Positions 1 through 6,132 of a stretch of DNA of 6,565 bases are shown here, one piece after another; positions within the stretch are counted from its first letter, which is position 1, and each line of letters starts with the position of its first letter. The position numbers and the translations under genes are program-made. Under the pieces are notes generated by a model. The model saw only the letters and a program-made list of their open reading frames with translations. It did not search any database and was not told the origin of the DNA. Origin of the DNA: Xanthobacteraceae bacterium (GTDB taxonomy: Bacteria; Pseudomonadota; Alphaproteobacteria; Rhizobiales; Xanthobacteraceae); contig JASHYD010000824.1 in assembly GCA_030043175.1 (NCBI GenBank), forward strand, positions 1 through 6,565, in the 5' to 3' direction.

Positions 1-395
1 TGATGGTGCTGCGCAATGCCGGGCCGATCGGTGCGCCCGGCATGCCAGAGGCGGGCGCACTGCCGATCCCGAAAAAACTCGGCGCCAAGGGCGTTACCGA
101 CATGGTGCGGATTTCCGACGCCCGCATGAGCGGCACTGCGTTTGGCACCGTGGTTCTGCACGTCGCGCCCGAAGCCTCGGCCGGCGGCCCGCTGGCGCTG
201 GTGCGCGACGGCGAAATCATCGCGCTCGACTCGAGCAAGCGCCGCCTCGACCTCGAGGTCGACGACGCGGAGCTTGCAAGACGCCGCGCCCTTTGGAAGC
301 CGCCCGCCACACCGGCGCGCGGGTATGCGCGGCTCTACGCGGAACGGGTCACCCAGGCCGACAAGGGCTGCGATTTCGACTTTTTGGCGGGATAG
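1..395 (+). CDS. IlvD/Edd-family dehydratase, C-terminal part (probable sugar-acid dehydratase), 5' truncated by window edge
   Basis: This is the last 130 residues of a protein whose family is usually about 570-600 residues; the frame (codons from base 3) is open to the left edge, so the true start lies outside. Dehydratases of this family remove water from dihydroxy acids (2,3-dihydroxyisovalerate, arabonate, xylonate, gluconate) to give 2-keto-3-deoxy acids, using an Fe-S cluster and Mg2+. The sequence shows the conserved GPIGAPGMPEAG stretch and then ISDARMSGTAFGTVVLHVAPEA. The Ser of RMSG (bases 129-131) matches the serine regarded as the catalytic base in this family. The ending QADKGCDFDFLAG resembles sugar-acid dehydratases such as arabonate dehydratase more than biosynthetic IlvD, from memory of the family. 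Nearby carbohydrate-type genes fit a catabolic role. Family is secure; the substrate is inferred. Confidence 0.9.
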   Translation, partial: MVLRNAGPIGAPGMPEAGALPIPKKLGAKGVTDMVRISDARMSGTAFGTVVLHVAPEASAGGPLALVRDGEIIALDSSKRRLDLEVDDAELARRRALWKPPATPARGYARLYAERVTQADKGCDFDFLAG

Positions 396-451
396 ATCAA
401 TTCCTCTGCCGCGGGCGTCGAAAACGATGTGACATGGTCCGCGAGAGCACG

Positions 452-505
452 ATCCAGTAGCCACGCAGCCACCTCGCTCAAACGAGAGCTTTGGTGTTAC
501 TGGAT
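452..505. repeat. Imperfect inverted repeat (possible transcript hairpin) after the dehydratase gene
   Basis: The outer arms ATCCAGTA (452-459) and TACTGGAT (498-505) are exact 8-bp complements. Inside, CTCG (473-476) pairs with CGAG (483-486) around the loop CTCAAA. Shorter blocks between them also pair (AC, AGC), giving one long bulged stem. It starts 57 nt after the dehydratase stop. It may be a terminator or processing stem for the upstream gene, or a regulator site; there is no following T-run. Confidence 0.45.
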
Positions 506-510
506 GCTGT

Positions 511-525
511 CGCGGGCATGCCGCG
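511..525. repeat. Short perfect hairpin upstream of the isomerase gene
   Basis: CGCGG (511-515) and CCGCG (521-525) pair perfectly around a GCATG loop, ending 33 nt before the isomerase ATG. It lies in the probable leader of the isomerase transcript and could also be a DNA-binding half-site pair. With only five base pairs in GC-rich DNA, chance is a fair explanation. Confidence 0.3.
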
Positions 526-558
526 CCGAAGCTTACTGTCTGCACTTAGTGAACCGCC

Positions 559-1386
559 ATGCCTCTCGAGCTCTCCCTCAATCTCGCAACCGTCCGCATG
601 CAGTGGAAGCTGCCGCAGGCCGTGGAGGCGGCCGCCCGCCACGGCTTTTCGGGCGTCGCTCCGTGGCGCGAGATGGTGCAGGAGACCGGGATCACGGAGT
701 CGGCCCGCATTTTCAAAGCCAACGGGATGCGAGTGACCGGCTATTGCCGCGGCGGGCTGTTCGGGGCCGGCGGTCGCAACAACTTCCAAGCCGCGATCGA
801 TGACAACGCGCGAATGATCGATGAGGCGGCGGCGATCGAGGCCGAAGGCATCGTCGTCATCGGCGGCGGCCTCGCGCCCGGCTCGCGCAATCTCGCCGAT
901 GCACGCGCGATGTTCGTCGAGGGCTTGGCCGCAGTGCTGCCGCACGCGCGGGCCTGTCGCATACCGCTTGCGCTCGAGCCGATGCACCCGATGTACGCGG
1001 CCGATCGCGGCTGCATCACCACGCTGCGGGAGATGCTCGATATCGCCGACACGCTTGGCAACGACGGATTAGGCATCGCGATCGACACCTATCATGTGTG
1101 GTGGGATCCGCAGTTGCGCCTCCAAGCCGCCCGCGCCGGCAAGCGGATCATCGCTCATCACATCTGCGATTGGCTGGTGCCGACGAAACACATGCTGACC
1201 GACCGCGGTATGATGGGCGATGGGGTGATCGATTTCCCGGCAATCCGGCAGATCGTCGAGGCAGCTGGTTACCACGGCATCCAGGAGGTCGAGATTTTTT
1301 CCGACTACTGGTGGGGCCGGCCGGGCGATGAGGTGCTCGCAACGGCCGTCGAGCGGTTCAAGAGGGTGTGCCAGGAGCCCGATTAA
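559..1386 (+). CDS. Sugar phosphate isomerase/epimerase family protein (xylose-isomerase-like TIM barrel)
   Basis: A complete 275-residue protein, the usual length for this AP-endonuclease-2/xylose-isomerase-like family, whose members (IolE, IolI, hydroxypyruvate isomerase, ketose 3-epimerases) isomerise, epimerise or dehydrate sugars and inositols with a divalent metal. Likely metal and substrate ligands fall at the ends of barrel strands: E140 and H143 in LALEPMHPMY, D176 and H179 in AIDTYHVWWD, H200/H201 in IAHHICDW, and E243/E245 in QEVEIFSDYWW. The segment DRGMMGDGVIDFPAI (215-229) is the typical 'GdG-iDf' element. It is expected to be soluble and cytoplasmic. The ATG is fixed by an in-frame TGA 6 nt upstream; the Shine-Dalgarno is weak. 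Its last codons and stop lie in the first unit of a 15-bp tandem repeat. The exact reaction cannot be read from sequence; the neighbouring dehydratase and MFS gene suggest carbohydrate-acid catabolism. Confidence 0.85.
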   Translation: MPLELSLNLATVRMQWKLPQAVEAAARHGFSGVAPWREMVQETGITESARIFKANGMRVTGYCRGGLFGAGGRNNFQAAIDDNARMIDEAAAIEAEGIVVIGGGLAPGSRNLADARAMFVEGLAAVLPHARACRIPLALEPMHPMYAADRGCITTLREMLDIADTLGNDGLGIAIDTYHVWWDPQLRLQAARAGKRIIAHHICDWLVPTKHMLTDRGMMGDGVIDFPAIRQIVEAAGYHGIQEVEIFSDYWWGRPGDEVLATAVERFKRVCQEPD

Positions 1387-1434
1387 TACGAGCCCGATTA
1401 ATACGAGCCCGGCTCATCCGAGCCCGGCTCATAC
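1375..1434. repeat. Four-unit 15-bp tandem repeat spanning the isomerase stop codon
   Basis: Units run 1375-1389 and 1390-1404 (both GAGCCCGATTAATAC), 1405-1419 (GAGCCCGGCTCATCC) and 1420-1434 (GAGCCCGGCTCATAC). The first unit supplies the final Glu-Pro-Asp and the TAA of the isomerase gene. Because the unit is 15 nt, the frame is kept: unit 2 repeats EPD-stop-Y, while units 3 and 4 read EPGSS and EPGSY without a stop. It looks like slippage duplication of a gene end, and copy number may vary between strains. Confidence 0.9.
1405..1430 (+). terminator. Terminator-like hairpin made by repeat units 3 and 4
   Basis: GAGCCCGGCTC occurs at 1405-1415 and 1420-1430. Each copy is nearly self-complementary, so the two pair as 5 bp, one C-C mismatch and 5 bp around the four-base loop ATCC. 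It starts 18 nt after the isomerase stop, a fitting place for a + strand terminator. No T-run follows, so intrinsic termination is not certain. Confidence 0.5.
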
Positions 1435-1440
1435 TCAAAA

Positions 1441-1469
1441 CAGGTCCTGCAAAGCTCGGCCTAGACCTG
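1441..1469. repeat. Inverted repeat CAGGTC/GACCTG in the convergent gap
   Basis: CAGGTC at 1441-1446 is exactly complementary to GACCTG at 1464-1469 across 17 bases. It lies between the two terminator-like hairpins of the converging isomerase and MFS genes and may help stop transcription from either side. The arms are short and the loop is long, so support is modest. Confidence 0.3.
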
Positions 1470-1472
1470 ACG

Positions 1473-1494
1473 TCGCGCGGTGTCATCCGCGCGA
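1473..1494 (-). terminator. Hairpin terminator candidate after the MFS gene
   Basis: TCGCGCGG (1473-1480) and CCGCGCGA (1487-1494) form a perfect 8-bp stem around a six-base loop. The stem begins 6 nt beyond the MFS stop codon on the - strand, the normal position for a terminator. There is no clear U-run on either side, so it could instead be a 3'-end stabilising stem or work in both directions. Confidence 0.55.
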
Positions 1495-1500
1495 GAAGGT

Positions 1501-2832
1501 TCACTCCGCTGCTGCCGGCACCGCAACCGGCGCCTGCTGGTTTTCGACCACCGAACGCTGCGGATCGAGCCAGAAGGCCCAGATCACAGCGCCCCCCGCA
1601 AGCAGCACGGCCGCGATGAAGAACTGCGCATGCCAGTAGCCGTAATTGGCGAGGTAGCCGAACACTGAAGGCGACAGGGCGCCGCCGAAATTGCCGGCCA
1701 TGTTCATCATCCCTGAGACGGTACCAGAATATTTGCCCGCGGTATCCATGGGGACCGACCAGGAGGGACCAATGGTGCATTCAAGGAAGAAGGCTGCCGC
1801 GGCCAGGCAATAAACAGCGCTATGGGCATCCTCGGTCAGCGCGGCGAACACGATAAACACTGCACAACCCAGCATGCCGACGATCGCAACAGAGCGCCGA
1901 GCGAATCTGGTGTTTCCGGTTTTGTGGAGCAACCAGTCAGTTGCCAGCCCGCCTACGGTGTTGCCAATGACCATGGCGAATAGCGGCACCGAGGTTAGTA
2001 AACGGGCCTCTTCAGCAGTGAGGTGCCGAGCGCCTACGAGATAGGATGGCAGCCAAGCCAGGAATATGTAGAGGCAGTATACGTAAGTAAAATAGGCGCA
2101 CATGATCGCCCACATATTTGGCGATGACAGCAGCGTGCTCCACGGTACCTTCGCGCGCTCTTTCGACGAAGCGGCAGGGTTAAGCCTGCCTGTCTCATCG
2201 CGGCCGCGAATGTATTCCAATTCTGCCGGGTTGACGATGGCGTGGTCTTCCGGCAGGTCGCGGTAGCCCAGATACCACGCGATCGACCAGATGGCCCCAA
2301 CAGCGCCGCAAATGTAAAACGCCCAACGCCATCCGAGCACGGCGATGATTGCGGTAATAATGGGCGGAGCAATTGCTGCTCCGAGCCTGCTTGCACTGTG
2401 AGTAAACCCCTGGCAGAAACCGCGCTCCCTTCGCGGATACCACATTTGCATCGCGCGCGTCGCGCCTGGAAACGCTCCAGCTTCACCGACGCCGAGCAGA
2501 AAGAGAAGGAGCATGAAGGAAACTGAGTTCGTTGCCAACCCAACCGCGGCGGTCATCAGCGACCAATAAGCGACGAGGGCGGCCAGAACCGCCCGCGGAC
2601 CGAAGCGTTCGCTCAACCAGCCGCCGGGAACCTGGAACAGCGCATAGGCGAGGACGAACGAGCTGAAAATCCAGCCCATCGTCTTTTGATCAAAGGCGAA
2701 TTCAGTGCGGATTTCGGGAGCCGTATTCGAGATGATGACCCGATCCAGGTAGGTGATGAGATACATCAGGCATATCAGCCCCAGGATGTACCACCGACCA
2801 TAGCTGGCCTTTTTCTGTTCGGCTTGTGGCAT
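1501..2832 (-). CDS. MFS transporter, anion:cation symporter (ACS) family, probable hexuronate/sugar-acid permease
   Basis: A 443-residue inner-membrane protein of normal length for the ACS family, whose members (ExuT, GudP, DgoT, phthalate permeases) import organic anions with protons. About twelve hydrophobic segments are visible, with a hydrophilic central loop near 190-235. Diagnostic motifs are YLDRVIISNTAPEI (28-41) in the first helix, GWLSERFGPR (71-80, MFS motif A), and GVGEAGAFPGATRAMQMWYPRRERG (114-138), the family signature with Glu and Pro before WYP-RERG. The frame stays open upstream to 3270, but the ATG at 2832 is preceded by a strong GAGGAGGAG and lies after the flavoprotein stop, so it is the right start. 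It lies 128 nt downstream of the flavoprotein gene on the same strand, probably in one transcription unit. Third positions seem less GC-rich than in its neighbour, especially around 1980-2110. Family is firm; the substrate is inferred from neighbours. Confidence 0.92.
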   Translation of the reverse strand: MPQAEQKKASYGRWYILGLICLMYLITYLDRVIISNTAPEIRTEFAFDQKTMGWIFSSFVLAYALFQVPGGWLSERFGPRAVLAALVAYWSLMTAAVGLATNSVSFMLLLFLLGVGEAGAFPGATRAMQMWYPRRERGFCQGFTHSASRLGAAIAPPIITAIIAVLGWRWAFYICGAVGAIWSIAWYLGYRDLPEDHAIVNPAELEYIRGRDETGRLNPAASSKERAKVPWSTLLSSPNMWAIMCAYFTYVYCLYIFLAWLPSYLVGARHLTAEEARLLTSVPLFAMVIGNTVGGLATDWLLHKTGNTRFARRSVAIVGMLGCAVFIVFAALTEDAHSAVYCLAAAAFFLECTIGPSWSVPMDTAGKYSGTVSGMMNMAGNFGGALSPSVFGYLANYGYWHAQFFIAAVLLAGGAVIWAFWLDPQRSVVENQQAPVAVPAAAE

Positions 2833-2840
2833 GGTGGTTT

Positions 2841-2849
2841 CTCCTCCTC
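2841..2849 (-). promoter_or_regulatory. Strong Shine-Dalgarno of the MFS gene
   Basis: On the - strand GAGGAGGAG sits 8 nt before the ATG at 2832. It is the best ribosome binding site in the window and settles the start against the longer open frame that runs back into the flavoprotein gene. Confidence 0.85.
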
Positions 2850-2904
2850 GACCCTCCACTCCTGCGCGTGCGGGGAGCGGTTCATTTTGCGGGTTTGTGG
2901 ACCT

Positions 2905-2944
2905 GCTGCAAGCCGAATTGGCCAACGACCAGACATGTTGCAGC
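2905..2944. repeat. Inverted repeat GCTGCAA/TTGCAGC between flavoprotein and MFS genes
   Basis: GCTGCAA (2905-2911) and TTGCAGC (2938-2944) are exact complements separated by 26 bases, and the interior contains the perfect palindrome TTGGCCAA (2918-2925). On the - strand it begins 16 nt after the flavoprotein stop. It could be a partial terminator or a processing stem that sets MFS expression apart from the flavoprotein, or a regulator site. No T-run follows it. Confidence 0.4.
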
Positions 2945-2960
2945 GCGGTGCGCGAATTTA

Positions 2961-5900
2961 TCACATGGCGACGAGGCTGTTCGCGAGCAGCCGCGCCGCA
3001 TGCACGGCCTCCCGCCCAGCACCGTCCTTGATCTGGTGACGGCAGGACGTGCCGTCGGCGACCACGATGGCGTCGGCGGGCGCCTGTCGCACCGCCGGCA
3101 GCAGGGACAGCTCGCCCATCGCAAACGACACATCGACGGTCTGCGAGTGGTAACCGAAGCTCCCGGCCATGCCGCAGCAGCTCGAATCGATCGTCTCGAC
3201 TTCGATATCCGGAACGAGCCGCAGCGCCGCCTCGACCGCTCCCATGGCGCCGAAGGATTTTTGGTGGCAATGGCCATGCAGCAGGACGCGGCGGTGCAAC
3301 GGGGCGAGCGGCAGCGCGAGTCGGCCGGCGCTGCTTTCACGCGCCAGAAACTCCTCGAATAAAACTGCATGGTCGACGATGCGCGCGACTCGCTCGTCCC
3401 CCATCATGGCCGGGATTTCATCGCGAAATGCGAAGATGCAGCTCGGCTCAAGTCCGACCACCGCCATGCCGTTTTCGACAAAAGGTTCGATCGCCGCGAC
3501 CGTTCGTTCGGCCTCCCGGCGCGCCTCGTCTACCTTGCCGACCGCGAGAAAAGTGCGCCCACAGCATAGCGGACGGCGCGAGCCATCCCGCGGCCTCGCC
3601 TGCTCGACCCGGTAGCCGCCTGCATGGAGGACCTTCACGGCGGCACGGAGATTTTCAGGCTCGAAATAGCGGTTGAAGGTATCGGCGAAAAGCACGACGT
3701 CGCGGCGACTTCCCCCGGCGGCATTGTCACGCCACCCCCGACTGCCGCTGGCACCGCGACCCTCCCGCTTCAGAGCAGGGCGTACCCCCTCTCCAAATCG
3801 CGACCGGTCGGGGGAGCCGGCAGGATCGGCAAACCAATCGCTCCGCCAGCGCGGGAGGCTACGCCGGGCCGAGAATCCTGCCAGCCGCTCGGAGAGCTTC
3901 GCGGCGCCCGGCAGGCTGTCGCGCAAATTGAAGAGCCAGGCAAGACGCGCCGCCATGGGTGCGTAACGCGGCAGGTAGCCGACCAATCTGTCGTGCAGCG
4001 AAAGTCCGTGCTTTGCGGCCCTCGCCGCCAAGACCTCGATCTTCATGCGCGCCATGTCGACGCCGGTCGGGCATTCGCGGCGGCATGCCTTGCAGGAGAC
4101 GCACAGCTTCATGGTCTCCGCCATCTCGTCTGACGCGAGCGCATTTGCGCCAAGCTGACCCGAAACCGCAAGACGTAGCGTGTTGGCGCGGCCTCGCGTA
4201 ACGTCCCTCTCGTCGCGGGTTACGCGATAGGACGGGCACATCACGCCGCCGGCCAGCGCACGGCAGGCGCCGTTGTTGTTGCACATCTCGACGGCGCCCT
4301 GGAAACCGCCGCCGGCCCCCGGATACGCCGACCACTCGAGGGCGGCCGTCATCGGCTTGCCGCGATAGCCGGGACCGTAGCGGAAATTGACGCGATCGTC
4401 GAATTTGGGCGAGCGTACGATCTTGCCGGGATTGAACAGATGGCCCGGGTCGAAGCGGTCCTTGACGTCCTCGAAGGCGCGCACGAGGCGCGGGCCGAAC
4501 ATCGCTGCGTGGAATTCCGAGCGCACCAGCCCGTCGCCGTGTTCGCCTGAATGGGAGCCCTTGTATTCGCGTACGAACGCGAAGGCCTCCTCGGCGATCC
4601 TGCGCATCGCCTGCCTGTCCTTCTCCAGGCGCAGGTTGAGGATCGGGCGCACGTGCAGGCAACCGACGGACGCATGGGCATACCAGGTGCCGCGCGTGCC
4701 GTTTTTTTCGAACACCTGCGTGAGCCGCTCGGTGTATTCGGCGAGATGCTCCAGCGGCACTGCGCAGTCCTCCACGAAAGAGATCGGTTTGCCCTCCTCC
4801 TTCATGGACATCATGATATTGAGACCTGCCGTGCGCACTTCGGTAATGGCGGCCTGCAATTTCGGATCGAGCACCTCGACCACGCCACCCTGCTTCGGGC
4901 CGACGTTATCCCACCGATAGCCGAGGTCGCCCATCAAGGCCTCGAGTTGCTCCATGCGCTCAAGATTTTCGTTCCACTCGTCCTCCGCGAATTCGACCAG
5001 CAGGATGGCGTCGGGCGCACCGCGTACGAACGCCTCGATGGTGGGGCGGAACATGTCGATATTGCGGGCGAGCTCAATCATTGTGCGATCGACCAGCTCG
5101 ACCGCGATGGGCTTGAGCTTGACGATATGCTGGGCCGCGTCCATGGCGTCATAGAAGCGGCCAAAGTGACAGGCGCCCAATGCGCGGCGTCCAAGCAGCG
5201 GCCACAGCTTGAGTTCGATCCTGGTCGAGAATGCGAGCGTGCCCTCGGAGCCGACCAGGATCTGGGCCAGATTGTGGACCGGAGCGTTAGCGGCGAGCGC
5301 ATCGAGATTGTAGCCGCCGACGCGACGCTGCACCTTCGGAAAGCGCGCCGCGATCTCATCGGATTCGCGCGCTCCGATCGCCAATAGGTCCTCGGCCAGC
5401 TGCCGCGGCGGCGAGCCGGCCGGCAGGTCGCGCAATCCCGCGCCGACCGGCCCGAAATGGGCGGCGGATCCATCAGCCAGTATGGCATCGATCGAGAGCA
5501 CGTTGTCGCGGGTCACGCCGTAACGCAGCGATCGCGCACCGCAGGAATTGTTACCGGCCATGCCGCCGAGCGTGGCGCGGGAGGCCGTCGATATATCGAC
5601 CGGAAACCATAGCCGGTGAGGTTTGAGCTGGCGATTGAGCTCGTCGAGCACGATGCCAGGCTCGACCACGCAGCGGCGCCCGGCTACGTCGAGATCGAGA
5701 AGGCGAGTGAGGTATTTCGAGCAGTCGACCACAAGGGAATGGTTGACGGTTTGGCCGCTCTGTGACGTCCCGCCCCCGCGTGGCAACACCGAGATGCCGT
5801 CAGCCCGCGCGAGCGCGATCGCCCGTTCCACCTCCGCGATGGATCGCGGCGCCACCACGCCGATCGGCATCATCTGGTAGTGGGAAGCGTCGGTCGCGTA

Positions 5901-5990
5901 TCGGCCGCGCGTAAAGCGATCGAACCACACCTCGCCGCTGATCTCGCGCTTGAGCCGGTGCTCAAGTCCGGGCGCTGACACTACCGTCAT
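2961..5990 (-). CDS. FAD-linked oxidase / 4Fe-4S / CCG-domain fusion protein (YdiJ- or D-lactate-dehydrogenase-like D-2-hydroxyacid dehydrogenase)
   Basis: A complete 1009-residue protein, close to E. coli YdiJ in size. It should oxidise a D-2-hydroxy acid (D-lactate, glycolate, D-2-hydroxyglutarate or similar) and pass electrons from FAD through Fe-S clusters to the respiratory chain. The N-terminal FAD domain of the vanillyl-alcohol-oxidase/PCMH type includes SVLPRGGGTSQSGQTV (67-82), GGMAGNNSCGARS (142-154) and VGSEGTLAF (246-254). The FAD-oxidase C domain carries HSGEHGDGLVRSEF (480-493) and FNPGKIV (519-525). The Fe-S part has C570, C576, C585-Pro and then C630-x2-C633-x2-C636-x3-C640-Pro. 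The C-terminal CCG-type region has CCG at 809-811, C851, HGHCHQK (905-911), CCG at 938-940 and C983. An Arg/Gly-rich linker (721-763) precedes the CCG part. The ATG is the first in frame after a TGA about 40 nt upstream, with only a weak Shine-Dalgarno. The gene is divergent from the aminotransferase and upstream of the MFS gene. Architecture is certain; the substrate is not. Confidence 0.93.
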   Translation of the reverse strand: MTVVSAPGLEHRLKREISGEVWFDRFTRGRYATDASHYQMMPIGVVAPRSIAEVERAIALARADGISVLPRGGGTSQSGQTVNHSLVVDCSKYLTRLLDLDVAGRRCVVEPGIVLDELNRQLKPHRLWFPVDISTASRATLGGMAGNNSCGARSLRYGVTRDNVLSIDAILADGSAAHFGPVGAGLRDLPAGSPPRQLAEDLLAIGARESDEIAARFPKVQRRVGGYNLDALAANAPVHNLAQILVGSEGTLAFSTRIELKLWPLLGRRALGACHFGRFYDAMDAAQHIVKLKPIAVELVDRTMIELARNIDMFRPTIEAFVRGAPDAILLVEFAEDEWNENLERMEQLEALMGDLGYRWDNVGPKQGGVVEVLDPKLQAAITEVRTAGLNIMMSMKEEGKPISFVEDCAVPLEHLAEYTERLTQVFEKNGTRGTWYAHASVGCLHVRPILNLRLEKDRQAMRRIAEEAFAFVREYKGSHSGEHGDGLVRSEFHAAMFGPRLVRAFEDVKDRFDPGHLFNPGKIVRSPKFDDRVNFRYGPGYRGKPMTAALEWSAYPGAGGGFQGAVEMCNNNGACRALAGGVMCPSYRVTRDERDVTRGRANTLRLAVSGQLGANALASDEMAETMKLCVSCKACRRECPTGVDMARMKIEVLAARAAKHGLSLHDRLVGYLPRYAPMAARLAWLFNLRDSLPGAAKLSERLAGFSARRSLPRWRSDWFADPAGSPDRSRFGEGVRPALKREGRGASGSRGWRDNAAGGSRRDVVLFADTFNRYFEPENLRAAVKVLHAGGYRVEQARPRDGSRRPLCCGRTFLAVGKVDEARREAERTVAAIEPFVENGMAVVGLEPSCIFAFRDEIPAMMGDERVARIVDHAVLFEEFLARESSAGRLALPLAPLHRRVLLHGHCHQKSFGAMGAVEAALRLVPDIEVETIDSSCCGMAGSFGYHSQTVDVSFAMGELSLLPAVRQAPADAIVVADGTSCRHQIKDGAGREAVHAARLLANSLVAM
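3702..3830 (-). repeat. Arg/Gly-rich in-frame linker of the flavoprotein, possible inserted genomic repeat
   Basis: Residues 721-763 (9 Gly and 9 Arg in 43) separate the Fe-S domain (RWRSDWF before) from the CCG domain (DVVLFADTFNRYFEPEN after). The DNA here is rich in G-runs and C-runs and holds the palindrome CGACCGGTCG at 3801-3810 and a weak bulged stem (CCC/GGG with GCT/AGC) near 3760-3782. The style resembles the short GC-rich intergenic repeats of some alphaproteobacteria, inserted without breaking the frame. It may equally be an ordinary fast-evolving linker. Confidence 0.35.
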
Positions 5991-6132
5991 ATCACGTTTG
6001 CCGCTATTGACCTGGGTAATACTGCACTTGGGTCACCGCCCACCAGCTTCTGATCGGACTTGACTGACTCTCGCATTCGTCCTTGATGACAGCAAGGTCC
6101 AAGTCCATTCGCGAAAAAAGGTTCATTTACGC
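5991..6132. promoter_or_regulatory. Divergent control region between flavoprotein and aminotransferase genes
   Basis: This 142-bp gap must hold the start signals for the - strand flavoprotein (and probably MFS) unit and the + strand aminotransferase. Three related elements are visible: GCACTTGGGTC at 6024-6034, GGACTTGACTG at 6056-6066 and, on the - strand, GGACTTGGACC at 6096-6106. The last two give an exact inverted pair GGACTTG/CAAGTCC. TTGACC (6007-6012) and TTGACT (6060-6065) look like -35 boxes, but matching -10 boxes are poor (TTGATG lies 17 bp after the second). A shared regulator binding the repeated element is plausible. Confidence 0.5.

Larger units (their letters stand above)
396..558. 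other. Intergenic gap between dehydratase and isomerase genes
   Basis: No convincing gene is present. The gap holds an imperfect inverted repeat at 452-505 and a small hairpin at 511-525. I find no promoter with good -35/-10 boxes. An in-frame TGA at 550-552 shows that the isomerase cannot start further upstream. The two flanking genes point the same way and could share a transcript, but 163 bp is long for tightly coupled operon genes. Confidence 0.6.

Noticed and set aside
478..987. 169-codon - strand open frame across the isomerase start region
   Set aside because: It is antisense to the conserved TIM-barrel gene and shows no domain or start signal.
1375..1434. CRISPR-like repeat array
   Set aside because: Units are 15 bp, directly adjacent and without spacers, so this is a simple tandem repeat.
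1358..1780. 140-codon - strand open frame ending in repeated RARMSRAR/INRAR-like sequence
   Set aside because: The repetitive tail is only the 15-bp tandem repeat read in reverse, and the rest is an off-frame translation of the MFS gene.
2833..3270. N-terminal extension of the MFS gene by about 146 codons
   Set aside because: The extension overlaps the 3' end of the flavoprotein gene, has no transporter-like sequence, and the ATG at 2832 has a strong Shine-Dalgarno.
3859..4662. 267-codon - strand open frame overlapping the flavoprotein in another frame
   Set aside because: Its sequence is Arg/Gly/Pro-rich shadow translation of the conserved gene, with no ribosome binding site or family resemblance.
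4551..5387. Long 278-codon open frame on the + strand opposite the flavoprotein gene
   Set aside because: It lies antisense to well-conserved FAD-domain sequence, has no recognisable domain, and long antisense frames are expected in GC-rich genes.
6007..6022. TTGACC plus TAATAC as a sigma70 promoter
   Set aside because: The two boxes are only 4 bp apart, so they cannot serve as a -35/-10 pair.
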